DNA from: Aedes albopictus
Lineage: Eukaryota > Arthropoda > Insecta > Diptera > Culicidae
DNA length: 64,000 nt
Direction of reading: 5' to 3'
NCBI RefSeq assembly: GCF_035046485.1
Contig: NC_085137.1
Span: 441,940,334-442,004,333, forward strand
Shown: positions 33,110 through 43,210 of the stretch, one piece after another
Numbering within the stretch: position 1 is the stretch's first letter
Layout of the letters: each line of letters starts with the position of its first letter
Made by a program: the position numbers and the translations under genes
The notes under the pieces: generated by a model
Told to the model about the DNA's origin: nothing
The model's database searches: none
Seen by the model: only the letters and a program-made list of their open reading frames with translations

Positions 33110-33580
33110 GTCTACCATCTATACCATCGAAGTGCCTTAACAGTCTGTTGGGATCTAGGTTGGGATGATCTTTTCGAGCACCTTTTCCGCCGATGGATCT
33201 CCGGCTGGTTTCCCCGCCTTTGGCAATAGTACCAGGCGCTGTTGCTTCCAAACCTCTGGTAAAACTCCCTTGTCCAGGCATTTCTGCATAGCAGACCAGA
33301 ATATCCTGAGACCCACTGCAGCAATAGCTAGTTTTAAGGCCAGGTATGGAACTCCGTCTAGACCTGGGCCTTACCAACGCTAAGCCATATACCAATCACC
33401 ACAAGTTCTTCATTGATGACGTTCTCCTAATCGCTAGCCTTAGTAGTCTTACAATAGAAGACCAACGACTTAGTCATGACGCGGAAAGATCCCAACGATG
33501 ATCATCTCCAGAATTTCTGGAGACTGCTCTGTAAGAGTCATTACACCTGTAGGAACTTGCACCTGATTAAGGTGTTTTGA
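33110..33580 (-). pseudogene. R1/LOA-like non-LTR retrotransposon fragment
   Basis: One minus-strand frame reads LDGVPYLALKLAIAAVGLRI (near 33360), then MQKCLDKGVLPEVWKQQRLV (near 33285), then LLPKAGKPAGDPSA (near 33225). This is the N-terminal part of an R1/LOA-type reverse transcriptase, and the linker sequence upstream (33380-33580) also resembles this class. The frame then skips directly to EKVLEKII and breaks, so the YRPICLLDT-type segment is deleted. No palm is present. The open frame listed for this strand at 33042-33395 is in the wrong phase. Confidence 0.75.
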
Positions 33581-33599
33581 CGATCTAGCTTTGACAATG

Positions 33600-34126
33600 T
33601 TTCATAGTGCTTACCGTACTTTCTGCAGTAACAGATGCATTAGAAATTCCGTTCTACTGTATAACGGCTAGTTTCCACTTTGTAAGTACTGTGCTAAAAT
33701 ATAGGACAAGTAATTACCAAGTACTGATTCCGCTTCAAAATTACTTAAGCGGTTCGCAGATGGCAAGTAAAGAAAACGTGCAACGCCAGTGACGCTTCCC
33801 GTGCAAATCAAATGAAGCTGTCACTATTCCGCGCGTCTAAATAGTCCGTGCTATTATTCCGTAAGGAAAAGTGACATCTCTCCTAATATAGATCACAGTT
33901 GTCAAAATTATTTGCCGAATAAGGAGGAATTTTACTTGAGCGCTCTACTTGAGAACAGGAAACTTAGCTTAACGTTTCAAAAGGCAATGGCGTGTGGAAC
34001 TACTGCTGGCACAAGCAGACGACTGTGTACTGCTTCTATAGAATTTTCCCTAAAAACCTTGCTTTCAGCATCATTGCAGCTTAGCCGAATTCTTTACATC
34101 TGCATACTCACTTTTGTGTTGGTACA
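33600..34126. other. spacer, no gene recognised
   Basis: Frames of 61 and 87 codons on the plus strand match nothing I recognise. Confidence 0.4.
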
Positions 34127-34324
34127 ATCAAACATTTTTTTATCTGTATTACCGAGATTTTTAGCCCTAGGCTAAGTTCATCTCGGGACCCACGCTTTAC
34201 TTCCCCTCCGAAGGAAGAACCCACATTTTGTGAGTTTGTCGGGAGTGAGATTCGATCCCAGGCCCTCGGCGTGATAGTCAAGTGTTCTAACCATCACACC
34301 AGGTCCGCTCCACATCAAACATTT
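34127..34324 (-). mobile_element. tRNA-derived SINE with target-site duplication
   Basis: The minus strand starts near 34310 with GCGGACCTGGTGTGATGGTT (A-box region), then CCTGGGATCGAATCTCACTC (B box), a tRNA-unrelated body, and an oligo-A end (GATAAAAAAATG). ATCAAACATTT flanks it at 34127-34137 and 34314-34324, an 11-bp duplication whose edge overlaps the tail. It is a complete short SINE of about 175 bp, of a different family from those at 12.7 and 49 kb. Confidence 0.8.
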
Positions 34325-34680
34325 ATTTACTCAATATCATGTTCAATATAAGACATAATCAAAAATAGGGCTGTATTGACGTTCCTGTGAATATTGCGTA
34401 GCTCCCTGGTTCAATCCGTTCTCCGCCATCTTAGCAAACTACAGTAGAATCAATCGGCATAATCTGGAACCACACGACGAAGGCGACTTGCTCCGCCAAA
34501 GCCCCTCCCTCTCCTCAATGAGGCAGTTTCACACTGACACTGTCGTCATGGTGCTGGCTGTCACTGATGCTTGCTAGGGGATGAACACGCAAGGGCAATA
34601 ACAGTAAACTATATTCACACCCCACAGTTTCGTTACCTAACAAATTTCATCGGTGTGCTGATTTCTGACTTGATGATGAC
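34325..34680. other. spacer, nothing recognised
   Basis: Probably low-copy sequence with no open frame of interest. Confidence 0.4.
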
Positions 34681-34851
34681 ACGGTAGGACCTCCTTGAGG
34701 TCCTTCTGGGATTCCACGGCAATTCTATCCGGGATTCCTCCCACAAATCCTTCGCGGTTTCTACACAAATTTGTTGCTGGACTTTTATGTAGGATTCCAT
34801 CTGAGCTCTTGATGATTCTCTGGGGTTCTTCCAGGAGTTTCTGCTGAGATT
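34681..34851. repeat. degenerate TTCCAGGAGTTTCTG repeat block, left part
   Basis: Diverged units of the GGGATTCCTCC type; the same style resumes at 36108-36310 beyond the retrotransposon, so the element landed inside the block. Confidence 0.7.
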
Positions 34852-36107
34852 TATTTATTCAGTTTCGTCAAACAACGTAGACTAGTACATATACATACAG
34901 TTTTTGTTTCATTTCTTATAGCTATAGTCCATGTTGTTAATAAAATACATATAAGAAAATATATAAATAGTGTATGCTGGTGGATGTGTGTATAATTTGT
35001 GCTTTTTAAATATTTTAAGTACTACTACTGATGTTATTTCTTATAGTGTTAAAATATTTCTTTAAATTATACCGCGACATAGTTAAGTCAATAGTTTCAC
35101 AGTGTTGATTATAAATGTTCATGATTTGCGACTATGGGTAGTTTTAAACAAGTGTCGATTTCGCAATTGCCGTGAGGGTATGTAAAAGTTTAATTTTGAT
35201 AAGATTTCAGTTGAATCAATTCGCTGCGAAACGATGTCGTTAACAAATAAAACCATTGCAGTTTCACGACGCTGTTTCAGTGTTTGAATATTGATAAGCC
35301 TACAGCGCGCTTCATAAGATGGAAGAGGAAATGTGGTCCAACCTAATTTTCGAAGAGCATATAATAGAAATTGCTTTTGTACTGATTCTATTCGATCGAT
35401 ATGCTTACTTTGAAATGGGGACCAGACAATGTTACAATATTCCAGAATTGACCTAACATAGGCAACATATAATGTTTTTATTGTGTAGGGGTCGTCAAAA
35501 TTAAAGCTAAAGCGTTTTATGAAGCCAAGCATGTTATTTGCCCTATGTATAATGGTATTGTAGTGGTCATTGAAATTAAGTTTAGAATCTAAGATTACTC
35601 CTAAATCCCTAACTCTACTACATTTTTCCACATACTGATCTCCTAAGGAAATTGATATGTTTGGTGTGTTTCGTTTTCTGCTGAATGATATTAAATTACA
35701 CTTTTTGATGTTTAATTGTAGTAGGTTTTTCGAACACCATGTGTGGAATATGCGAATTTCATTCTGAAATATGTTGATGTCTTCTTGATTCCTTATTTCC
35801 ATATATAGTTTCATATCGTCGGCATAAATAAGCACTTTTGTTTTCTTCAGGATGAAGGAAATGTCGTTAATGTAAAGAATAAATAAAAGAGGGCCCAGAT
35901 GGGAACCTTGAGGCACTCCTGAAGTGACTTGAATGGGATGTGATGTTTTTCCTTTGACTTTTATTATTTGTTGGCGGTTTGTAAGGTACGATTCAAGCCA
36001 TTTAAGAAGTCGGGGTTCTATACCCATTTTTTGCAATTTGAAGAGTAGCATTGGAATATCAATGCGGTCGAATGCCTTGCTAAAGTCAGTGTAAAGAGCT
36101 AACTAAC
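34852..36107 (-). pseudogene. CR1/Jockey-group non-LTR retrotransposon, 5'-truncated
   Basis: The minus-strand frame enters at about 36102 with LYTDFSKAFDRIDIPMLLFK, the first catalytic RT motif, and runs open to 35119 over about 325 codons. It includes TSGVPQGSHLGPLLFILYIN (near 35925) and IYADDMKLYM, the catalytic YADD-type box (near 35815). The thumb segment RSILEYCNIVWSPFQ follows near 35430. The endonuclease and RT fingers are missing by 5' truncation. The 3' part (34852-35118) ends AATAAATAAA. GAGATT lies at both edges (34846-34851, 36108-36113), a possible 6-bp target duplication. The CR1 or Jockey assignment is not resolved. Confidence 0.85.
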
Positions 36108-36113
36108 GAGATT

Positions 36114-36310
36114 CCGTCTGTGATTTTTTCAAGAGCTCTTGCCAGGATTCTTCTAGGTAGTACACCCGAAATTCTTCCAGATAATTTTTTCTGGACTTTC
36201 TTATGGATACCTTCTGAGATTACTTTTGGAATTCCTAAATACCATCATCATCCGGGAATTCCTTCCTAGATTCCCCTACGAGCTTGTTTTGGAATGTCTT
36301 CAAAAGATTT
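36114..36310. repeat. degenerate repeat block, right part
   Basis: Units such as GGATTCTTCTAGG and GGAATTCCTTCC continue the block at 34681-34851. Confidence 0.65.
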
Positions 36311-36468
36311 TTTTTGACTTTTTTGAATGTCAATTTCTTGATTTTGCTTTGGCTGACCAAGCCATGTGGGAAATTACTCTGTTGAAAATGCTTTGACATC
36401 CATGTGCACAACAGAACATGTGCTCGATTAAAAAATTGAGGTTTGAATTATGAAAAGAAATCCACGTA

Positions 36469-37676
36469 CACTCCCGTTCAAAAGTTTGAGGTCACCCCCT
36501 CAAAAACATGTCATTTTTTAGGCCCATATCTCCGCCAATTTGCGTCCGATTTCAAAACCCAAGGTTTCATTCAAAAGATAATAAGTCAAAGAAACTTTGA
36601 ACATGATTTAAAAGAAACTTTTTCAAAAAATTTTGTATGTAAACTTAACCCAAAGTTGCCAAATTTTCTAAAAAATTAATATAACCTTACGCTGGAAGTT
36701 GGGTCGACCAAATTTTAAGATGAGAGCGGTAATATGACCCATTTTCTATTAGCTTTCAACTGCTTTTTACAGAACTTAGCTAAAAAATCTAGAAAAAAAG
36801 TTATTAAGTAAATTAATCCTTGATGTCATCGACCAAAAGTTTGGGGTCAACCCTCAATATGATGTATCGGCCAAAAGTTTGGGGTCACTTTCGTAAAACA
36901 TGGAAAAGTGATTTGGTGATATCTTCGTCATCTATAGTTCAATTTTAATTATTTTTGGCTCATTTCAAAGATAATTAACTAAATTTACGTTTGATGTCTT
37001 CAACATAACGTATTTAACGATTTTTGTATATAAAAATGTTATGTAAAGTTAGCACATTTTACCACGCTTCAAAAAATGAGGCAACTTTACGTTAAGTTTT
37101 AGTATGTTAATTTCAACAAATATGTGTGGTACAATGTCTATGCAGTAAGTATCATTTATTTTGTTTCAAATAAGCCAAGAAGAATACAAATTGAATGAAA
37201 GATGACAAAGACATCAACAAATCACTTTTCCATGTTTTACGATAGTGACCCCAAACTTTTGGCCGATACAGCATTTTGAGGGGTGACCCCAAACTTTTGG
37301 TCGATGACATCAAGGATTAATTTACTTAATAACTTTTTTTTCTAGATTTTTTAGCTAAGTTCTGTAAAAAGCAGTTGAAAGCTAATAGAAAATGGGTCAT
37401 ATTACCGCTCTCATCTTAAAATTTGGTCGACCCAACTTCCAGCGACACTGCCGTAAGTTTATAATCATTTTTTAGAAAATTTGGCAACTTTGGGTTAAGT
37501 TTACATACAAATTTTTTTTGAAAAAGTTTCTTTTGAATCATGTTCAAAGTTTCTTTGACTTATTATCTTTTGAATGAAACCTAGGGTTTTGAAATCGGAC
37601 GCAAATTGGCGGAGATATGGGCCTAAAAAAATGACATGTTTTTGAGGGGGTGACCCCAAACTTTTGAACGGGAGTG
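36469..37676. mobile_element. 1.2-kb Tc1/mariner-like foldback, nested
   Basis: It begins CACTCCCGTTCAAAAGTTTG and ends with the inverted copy. TA lies at both sides (36467-36468, 37677-37678). The arms of about 600 bp pair along nearly their whole length. The motif CAAAAGTTTGGGGTCA or close variants occurs three times per arm: 36478, 36834 and 36872, and their inverted counterparts near 37255, 37295 and 37660. Short overlapping frames are not transposase, so the element is non-autonomous. Confidence 0.9.
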
Positions 37677-37678
37677 TA

Positions 37679-37867
37679 CTCCGGTGAGACTCGAACTCAC
37701 GACTCCCAATTCGCTAGACGGACGCTTCTATTGCTTCAAGCTACGGAGTCACTCGACCATCTCCGTCACCAGCAGGCCTAGAACTGAACTCGATTCCACA
37801 GTCGAACATGGTTATCTTCGCCCGTCTAGCGAATTGGGAGTCGTGAGTTCGAGTCTTATCGGAGTAC
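37679..37867. repeat. palindrome with two B-box-like tRNA motifs
   Basis: TCCGGTGAGACTCGAACTCA at the left is inverted at the right as TGAGTTCGAGTCTTATCGGA; the inner CCCAATTCGCTAGACGG is also inverted. On the minus strand the left half has an A-box-like TGGTCGAGTGACTCCG and GAGTTCGAGTCTC, resembling a tRNA T-arm. It is likely part of the outer foldback and is not a functional tRNA. Confidence 0.6.
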
Positions 37868-37959
37868 GTGGTTTTCTTTTCATAATTTAAATCTCAATTT
37901 GTTCATCGAGCACATGTTCTGTTGTGCGCATGGACGTCAAAGCATTTTCAACTGTGTTT

Positions 37960-38960
37960 TTTTCAGAATGTATTCCTGGGAGTTCCAGCATGTTTACCCG
38001 GGATTTCTTTCGGGATTTCCCCATAAGCTCTCTCGGGGATTGGTTCAGGTAATCGTTCCGAGATTTTTTTTATGGAACTCCTTCCAAAATTCTGCCAGGA
38101 ATTCCTTCCAGGAATTCTATGCGAGATTTTTCTCGGATCCTTCCTGAAATTCTACAAGAACTTCTTTCAATAATCCTTCAAAAACTTCTTCGGGATTTTT
38201 CCTGGAGCTCCTTCCAGGATACTTTCAGGAACTACTTCTGGGATTGCTTTGAGATTTCCATTCGGAATTCTTGGGAATCGGTAATTCGACCGGGGACGTC
38301 TTCCGGGATTCCTCCAGGAACTGCTTTCAGAATTCTTTCGAGAACTCCTTCCGGGAATCCGTCGTAAGGGTTCCTCCGGGAATTTTTGCTGGGCTTCTGT
38401 CAGGAATTGCTTCTGAACTTTCTTCAGAATCTCCTTCGTGGATTTCTTCGGGATCTTCTTCCAGGATTCCTTTTGGTACTCTTTCTGGGATTCATCTTGG
38501 AATTTGTTCCGGGAAGTTCTTCTGGAATTCTTACAGAAACTGATTCCAGGAACTAAGCATTCATCTACCAGGAGTAACTTCTCTGAGGGTTCGTTCTGGA
38601 TTGAATTTGGAATTCTTTCAGATGTTTCTAATGGAAATTCTTCAGGAGTTTATTAGGGAGTATTTTGAGAAATTCCTCCTGTAGTTTTCGTTTATGGAAT
38701 TCCTCATGAAGTTGCTATAGGATTCCTTTCGGTTTTTCTCAGAAGCTGTTAGGAGAATCTTATGTGGAATTTCTGGAGGATTCCCGGAACTCCAAGAGAA
38801 ATCCCTTGAAAATCCAGAAAGACTTCAGAGATAACTTCAGAAGAAACCCCAAAAAGAATCTCCGATATAGCTTAATGAGGAATCACAGAAGGAACTCCAA
38901 GAGGGATCATAGAAAAATATTGTGCAGAAACCATGAAAAGTATTCATGGAAGAATCTTAG
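37960..38960. repeat. degenerate GGGATTCCTTC repeat block
   Basis: Units such as TTCCGGGATTCCTCC and GGAACTCCTTCC run to about 38780, after which the sense changes to GGAACTCCAAGAG-type units. Frames rich in Ser, Phe and Ile are repeat products. Confidence 0.8.
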
Positions 38961-39049
38961 GAAAAAATGCTGGGATAATTGTAGCCTTTGCTCCATGTAC
39001 TATAGTAATTATTCAATAAAACCAGACATTCCACCTTCCAAATCGATCT

Positions 39050-40050
39050 AATTTTAAAGACCTGCAACACGCCTTAAGGTAGACCGTCTCTTACTTTAGA
39101 TCTACCGACATAATCGGCTACAGGCGTTATTAATGGTTGCATTCGGCCCTGAAAAACTGTCTCCGAAGGTCAAGTCCATTCGGAATCTTCAGAGAAAGTC
39201 GAGAGAGAAAAGGTCGCGGCCGAACGCGAAACCTGGGCGCTCGGCTAGCATATTCTTTCAGATTACCGAACTATTTCGATGAAGTTCGCGGGAAATTTCG
39301 AGCTTCCGCTGGACTCGGACGAAATCACCTTCCCTAATCTGAGAGTCAAAGCATCAAATCAATTTCGTCCGAGCAGTCAATCGAAGTAGAAGTGTCGCGT
39401 TCTTTTTTGTATAGCGTGTTCTTGACCTTGTGAGTGTAAAACAACGTGGTAATACTTTCCGACTCTAATTCAATTTGTCCTTTCAATTAGTTCCTAGATA
39501 CAGAAAGTGCTAGAAGAAGTTGTGCGTCTAAGAAAGTTTTGTGCTTTTCTTTATAGAAAGACAGGTATGTGCTCAATGTGTCCGTCTCATTGTGATAATT
39601 GTGCCTTGTGCTAGAACCCCGTCTATTGTGTTTCCGAAACCTTTCTCCAGTCAACGACTTCGAGAAGAACAGCTGTGACGCTTCTACCATCTTCGGACCT
39701 GAAGAGCGATCCGTCAACAAATCGCTCGATACCTGCAGCTACCAAGCGGCGCTCCAAGAGGGCCCGATTCGTCAAAAGGGCCACCAGACGACCCTCCACG
39801 TGGACCCGCGATTGAGTCCAAAGGTCGCGACCCATCGCCGTGGTTACACTGCGCAAGAACCAGGAGCGCAGGACCACGCACGAGCGAACCTTCACCAACA
39901 GCAATCGATTTCGCTACGTACCACACCAGTGCCTGCAGTAGTCGGTGAGTCCGTTCATTTTTTCTTTGCGGAGGGCGGCGTCCGCTGAGGACGCCGCGGA
40001 GAGGTTTTTTGCCAACCAAAGGTTGAGGTAATTTTTCTGGACTGCACATT
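39050..40050. other. GC-richer unrecognised DNA with a strong hairpin
   Basis: This stretch is unlike its surroundings in composition. A plus-strand frame at 39599-39988 and an alternative frame with KRRSKRARFVKRATRRPSTW (near 39745-39810) are basic but match nothing I know. GTCGGTGAGTCC at about 39939-39950 resembles a 5' splice site. It could be a host 5' exon or the 5' region of a retroelement. Confidence 0.35.
39975..39997. repeat. perfect 9-bp-stem GC hairpin
   Basis: GCGGCGTCC and GGACGCCGC pair around the loop GCTGA. It lies about 35 bp after a splice-donor-like GGTGAGT. No U-tract follows, so it is not a bacterial-type terminator. Confidence 0.85.
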
Positions 40051-41084
40051 CAGGATTTTGGACGCGTCCATCAATTTGGAGGTTGGGTGCGGCATAACCA
40101 AAAACGTGCGCACGTAATCAGTGGACGACCCACCCAACCACATTTCTATTAGACACCCGGGTGTGAAGCTTTCTATCGTCGCTTCCATCGTCGAGGAAAA
40201 GTGAATGTGATGCTGTATAGCCATGCACATTGAAACTGATTGAGCACGGGAGAACAGACATAGATAGGGAACAAACAGACAGTAAAAAACGCACACGGTA
40301 GGACAATAGGACTAGGAACGATACGATGTCGGCTTAAGTAAATACATGCATGTGAAGATTATTATTCGTAGTAAAGTTGTTTTTCTGGCGTACAATAAAT
40401 GTGTTCCCGTTCATAAACGATTGTTTGTAGTTAAGTACTAAACATGCAGACGTAGAGAAAGAAGTGTTTCCATGTTGTCGTGTATCATGTATTGCGTTGA
40501 ATGTCTTCCGCGTGGCGGAATTTGACTTTATTTGATTTTGTCTCGTCTACTCTGGTTGCGCCTCTAGCGGGAACGATTTGAAGCTTCCAATGATATGAAT
40601 CTAGCGTGCAACGTCACATCTTAGAGTTGCAACGTTTTTAGGCATGGGTGATCTCTCACCGCTCTTTGGAGAAATGGTCTGTTAATCTGGAAGTTCTATG
40701 TTGGTTGTTTAGGGTAGTTTCCCCAGTTCAGGTGTAGTAAGTAGACGGACTGGCTCGATCTCTATTTTCTCTGAAGATTTTGAATGGACTCGCCCTGAAC
40801 GAGTCTCAACCGGGCAAATTAAACTTGTCTTGCGGTCTCCTAACGGAGTGGCGCTTAAGCTGCATAGATTATTCCCGGATCGGCCAGTGCCGGTTACATA
40901 ATCTTGGAAGGAGTAATCCTAAAGGGATCTCAAAATAAATCGCAAAAGAAAGTTGGGAAGGAATGTTCAAAAACTACTAAAATAATCTCAGAAGGTATTT
41001 CTCATGCAAAGCAGGAAAGAATCCATGCAGTGCCCTACAGTACGCCACAATCTTGGCCACAATACACTAAGGTCATTTTTACAC
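40051..41084. other. spacer, no gene recognised
   Basis: I considered an LTR here (40380-40900), but found no TG...CA ends with matching flanks and no adjacent gag or pol. Minus-strand frames at 39955-40306 are unrecognised. Confidence 0.4.
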
Positions 41085-42065
41085 GAGCATGGAATTCTCG
41101 GCATTTCTGGAGGATTTGCCGTACGGGAAAGATCTGGTCCTTTGTCGACCGGCCGTCGATGAAACCGGCTTCGTAACTTCCCACGAAGTCATTCGTTTTA
41201 GGTGACAGACGACGGAATATGATCTGGGATAGCACTTTGTAGGCAGCATTCAAAATAGTGATCGCCCTGAAGTTCTCACATTCCAAATGGTCATCTTTCT
41301 TGTGAATGGGGCAAATTACCCCTTCCTTCCACTCCTCCGGAAGTTGTTCGGTTTTCCAGATCCTGAGTATTAACCGATGCAGACAGGTGGCCAACTTTTC
41401 TGGGCCCATCTTGATGAGCTCAGATACGATACCATCCTTACTAGCTGCTTTTTTTGGTTTTGAGCTGGTGAATGGCATCCTTTATATCCCTCCCTTTGGC
41501 GCAGTCGTTTCCTTCGTTGCCGTAGTCTCCCGTGCCTATTTACGATCTCCACGCTATTCAGGTGCTCATCGAAGTGCTGCTTCCACATTTCGATGACCTC
41601 ACGTCCGCCCGTCAAGAGGCCTCCGTCCTTATCCCTGCATGTTTCAGTCCGCGACACAAAGCCGTTGCGGGATGAGTTAAGCTTCTGGTAGAACTTCCGT
41701 GTTTCATCGGAACGGCACAGCAGCTCCATTTCTTCGCACTCTGTTTATTCCAGGCGGCGTTTTTTTTTATCCCGAAAGAGGTCCCCTTCTGTTTATAACG
41801 TTCCACGTTCTGTCGGGTTACATGCCACAGCTTGACCGCCCACGCTGCGTTCTTCTCCTCCAAAACCGTTCCGCACTCTTCGTCGAACCATTCGTTCCTT
41901 CGATTCCGTTCCACGTACCCGGTGGTGCTCTCGGCTGCGTCGTTGATGGCTGCTTTTACTGTACTCCAGCAGTCTTCTAGAGGGGCTTCATAGAGCTCGC
42001 CATCGTTTGGCAACGCGGCCTCGAGATTCTGCGCGTATGCTGAGGTGACATCTGGTTGTATTAGT
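41085..42065 (-). pseudogene. internal fragment of an RTE-type retrotransposon
   Basis: Minus-strand frames correspond to the end of the endonuclease-RT linker (EDCWSTVKAAINDAAESTTG near 41975; frameshifted near 41780) and the start of the RT: MGPEKLATCLHRLILRIWKT near 41410, FVGSYEAGFIDGRSTKDQIF near 41190. The fragment stops at about 41085, before the palm, and lacks the catalytic endonuclease region. Truncation at both ends is unusual for target-primed insertion and implies later deletion or rearrangement. It is related to the copies at 17.1 and 22.5 kb. Confidence 0.85.
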
Positions 42066-43210
42066 CGCTAGGTCATCTAAACTATTCTTGAGTTCAGATG
42101 CTAAAGTCTACGCGTGTAACGGAAACTTCTTTCATCATAAAAGCTACGATTTGTAATCTATCATGACCAGTAAGCCTACTGAAAGTTCAAAAGACGGTAT
42201 CAGATCAGTTGGGATATCCTAGGTCACCAAACTGTACTTGAGTTTGGATTGTAATTCGATTTGTAATCTATCATGACCAGTGAGCCCACTGAAAGTTCAA
42301 AAGACAGTATCAGATCAGTCGGGATATCCTAGCTAGGCCATCCCAACCTTTTTTGAGTTTAGATGTCCCATAATGTCCCAAAATATATAACAACGCATAT
42401 TGTTCCTCGAACTACTTTGGTAAATACCGTGGATGTAACACTACTTAACGTACTGACAAAAGCTGTTATCACAAGTGTAGACCTGAAGCTATGGGGATTA
42501 TAAATAACAGTTGGATGTGTAATGTTGCAGTTCATTATGAGAATAACTACTGTTACTGTCAGGAGCTAAGCTTCAGGACAGTTTGGACGACCCATAATGT
42601 CCTAAAGGCTCATACCAATATATAGTAGACTTCAGGTAGGTCGAGTAACCGCGATTGATCATGCAACGTTACTCAATATATCAGATATGGCTGCTGTTGT
42701 GATTGTAGACCTGAAGTTCTGATCTCCAAGATAATTTGGCTGACCTGGAATATTCCTATAGTGTATCTAAATGACATTTGAGATTTTATGCTATACTTTA
42801 TGGCGAAAACACATAAAATTATTCTTGTTGATTAGAAGGACCTTATTATGGGACAGTTAAAAACGACCCTGAATGTCCAAAAGGTATATAATAATATCAA
42901 GTAGAGTTTAGATTGGTCCAATAACCACGGTTGAATATGTAACTTTATTCAGTATAACAGATATGGCTACTTTTACGAGTATAGACCTGAAGTTCTGATG
43001 TCCAAGATAGTTTGGCTGACCTGGAATATCCTTATAGTGTATATAAATGACATTGCAGATTTCAAGAGCTTCACAGCTCCCAGTAGATTATGCAATGCTA
43101 TGTATGGCGAAAACACATAAAATTATTCTTGTAGATTTTAAGGACTTTATTACAGAACAGTTTGGAACACCTTGAACTTCCTAGAATATAGAAAACCTTT
43201 TGGTATTCTT
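42066..43210. repeat. two tandem repeat series (about 109 bp and about 270-280 bp)
   Basis: GATTTGTAATCTATCATGAC starts near-identical units at about 42148 and 42258. Beyond this, larger units recur: GTAGACCTGAAG at about 42478, 42706 and (as ATAGACCTGAAG) 42982; TTTGGCTGACCTGGAATAT near 42736 and 43013; GGCGAAAACACATAAAATTA near 42802 and 43107. The two later copies are the closest. Confidence 0.8.

Larger units (their letters stand above)
36381..37952. mobile_element. tRNA-like foldback element split by a second foldback
   Basis: The outer arms, about 85 bp each (36381-36466 and 37868-37952), begin GTTGAAAATGCTTTGAC and are inverted with few mismatches. Between them, apart from the nested element at 36469-37676, lies an inner palindrome of about 187 bp. 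Without the nested element this would be a foldback of about 362 bp. No flanking duplication is obvious. Confidence 0.75.

Noticed and set aside
37679..37867. Functional tRNA gene
   Set aside because: The T-arm is good, but the acceptor stem and D-arm do not close properly and the motif is mirrored within a palindrome.
40380..40900. Solo LTR
   Set aside because: I could place TG...CA edges but found no matching flanking duplication, no primer-binding site and no neighbouring gag or pol.
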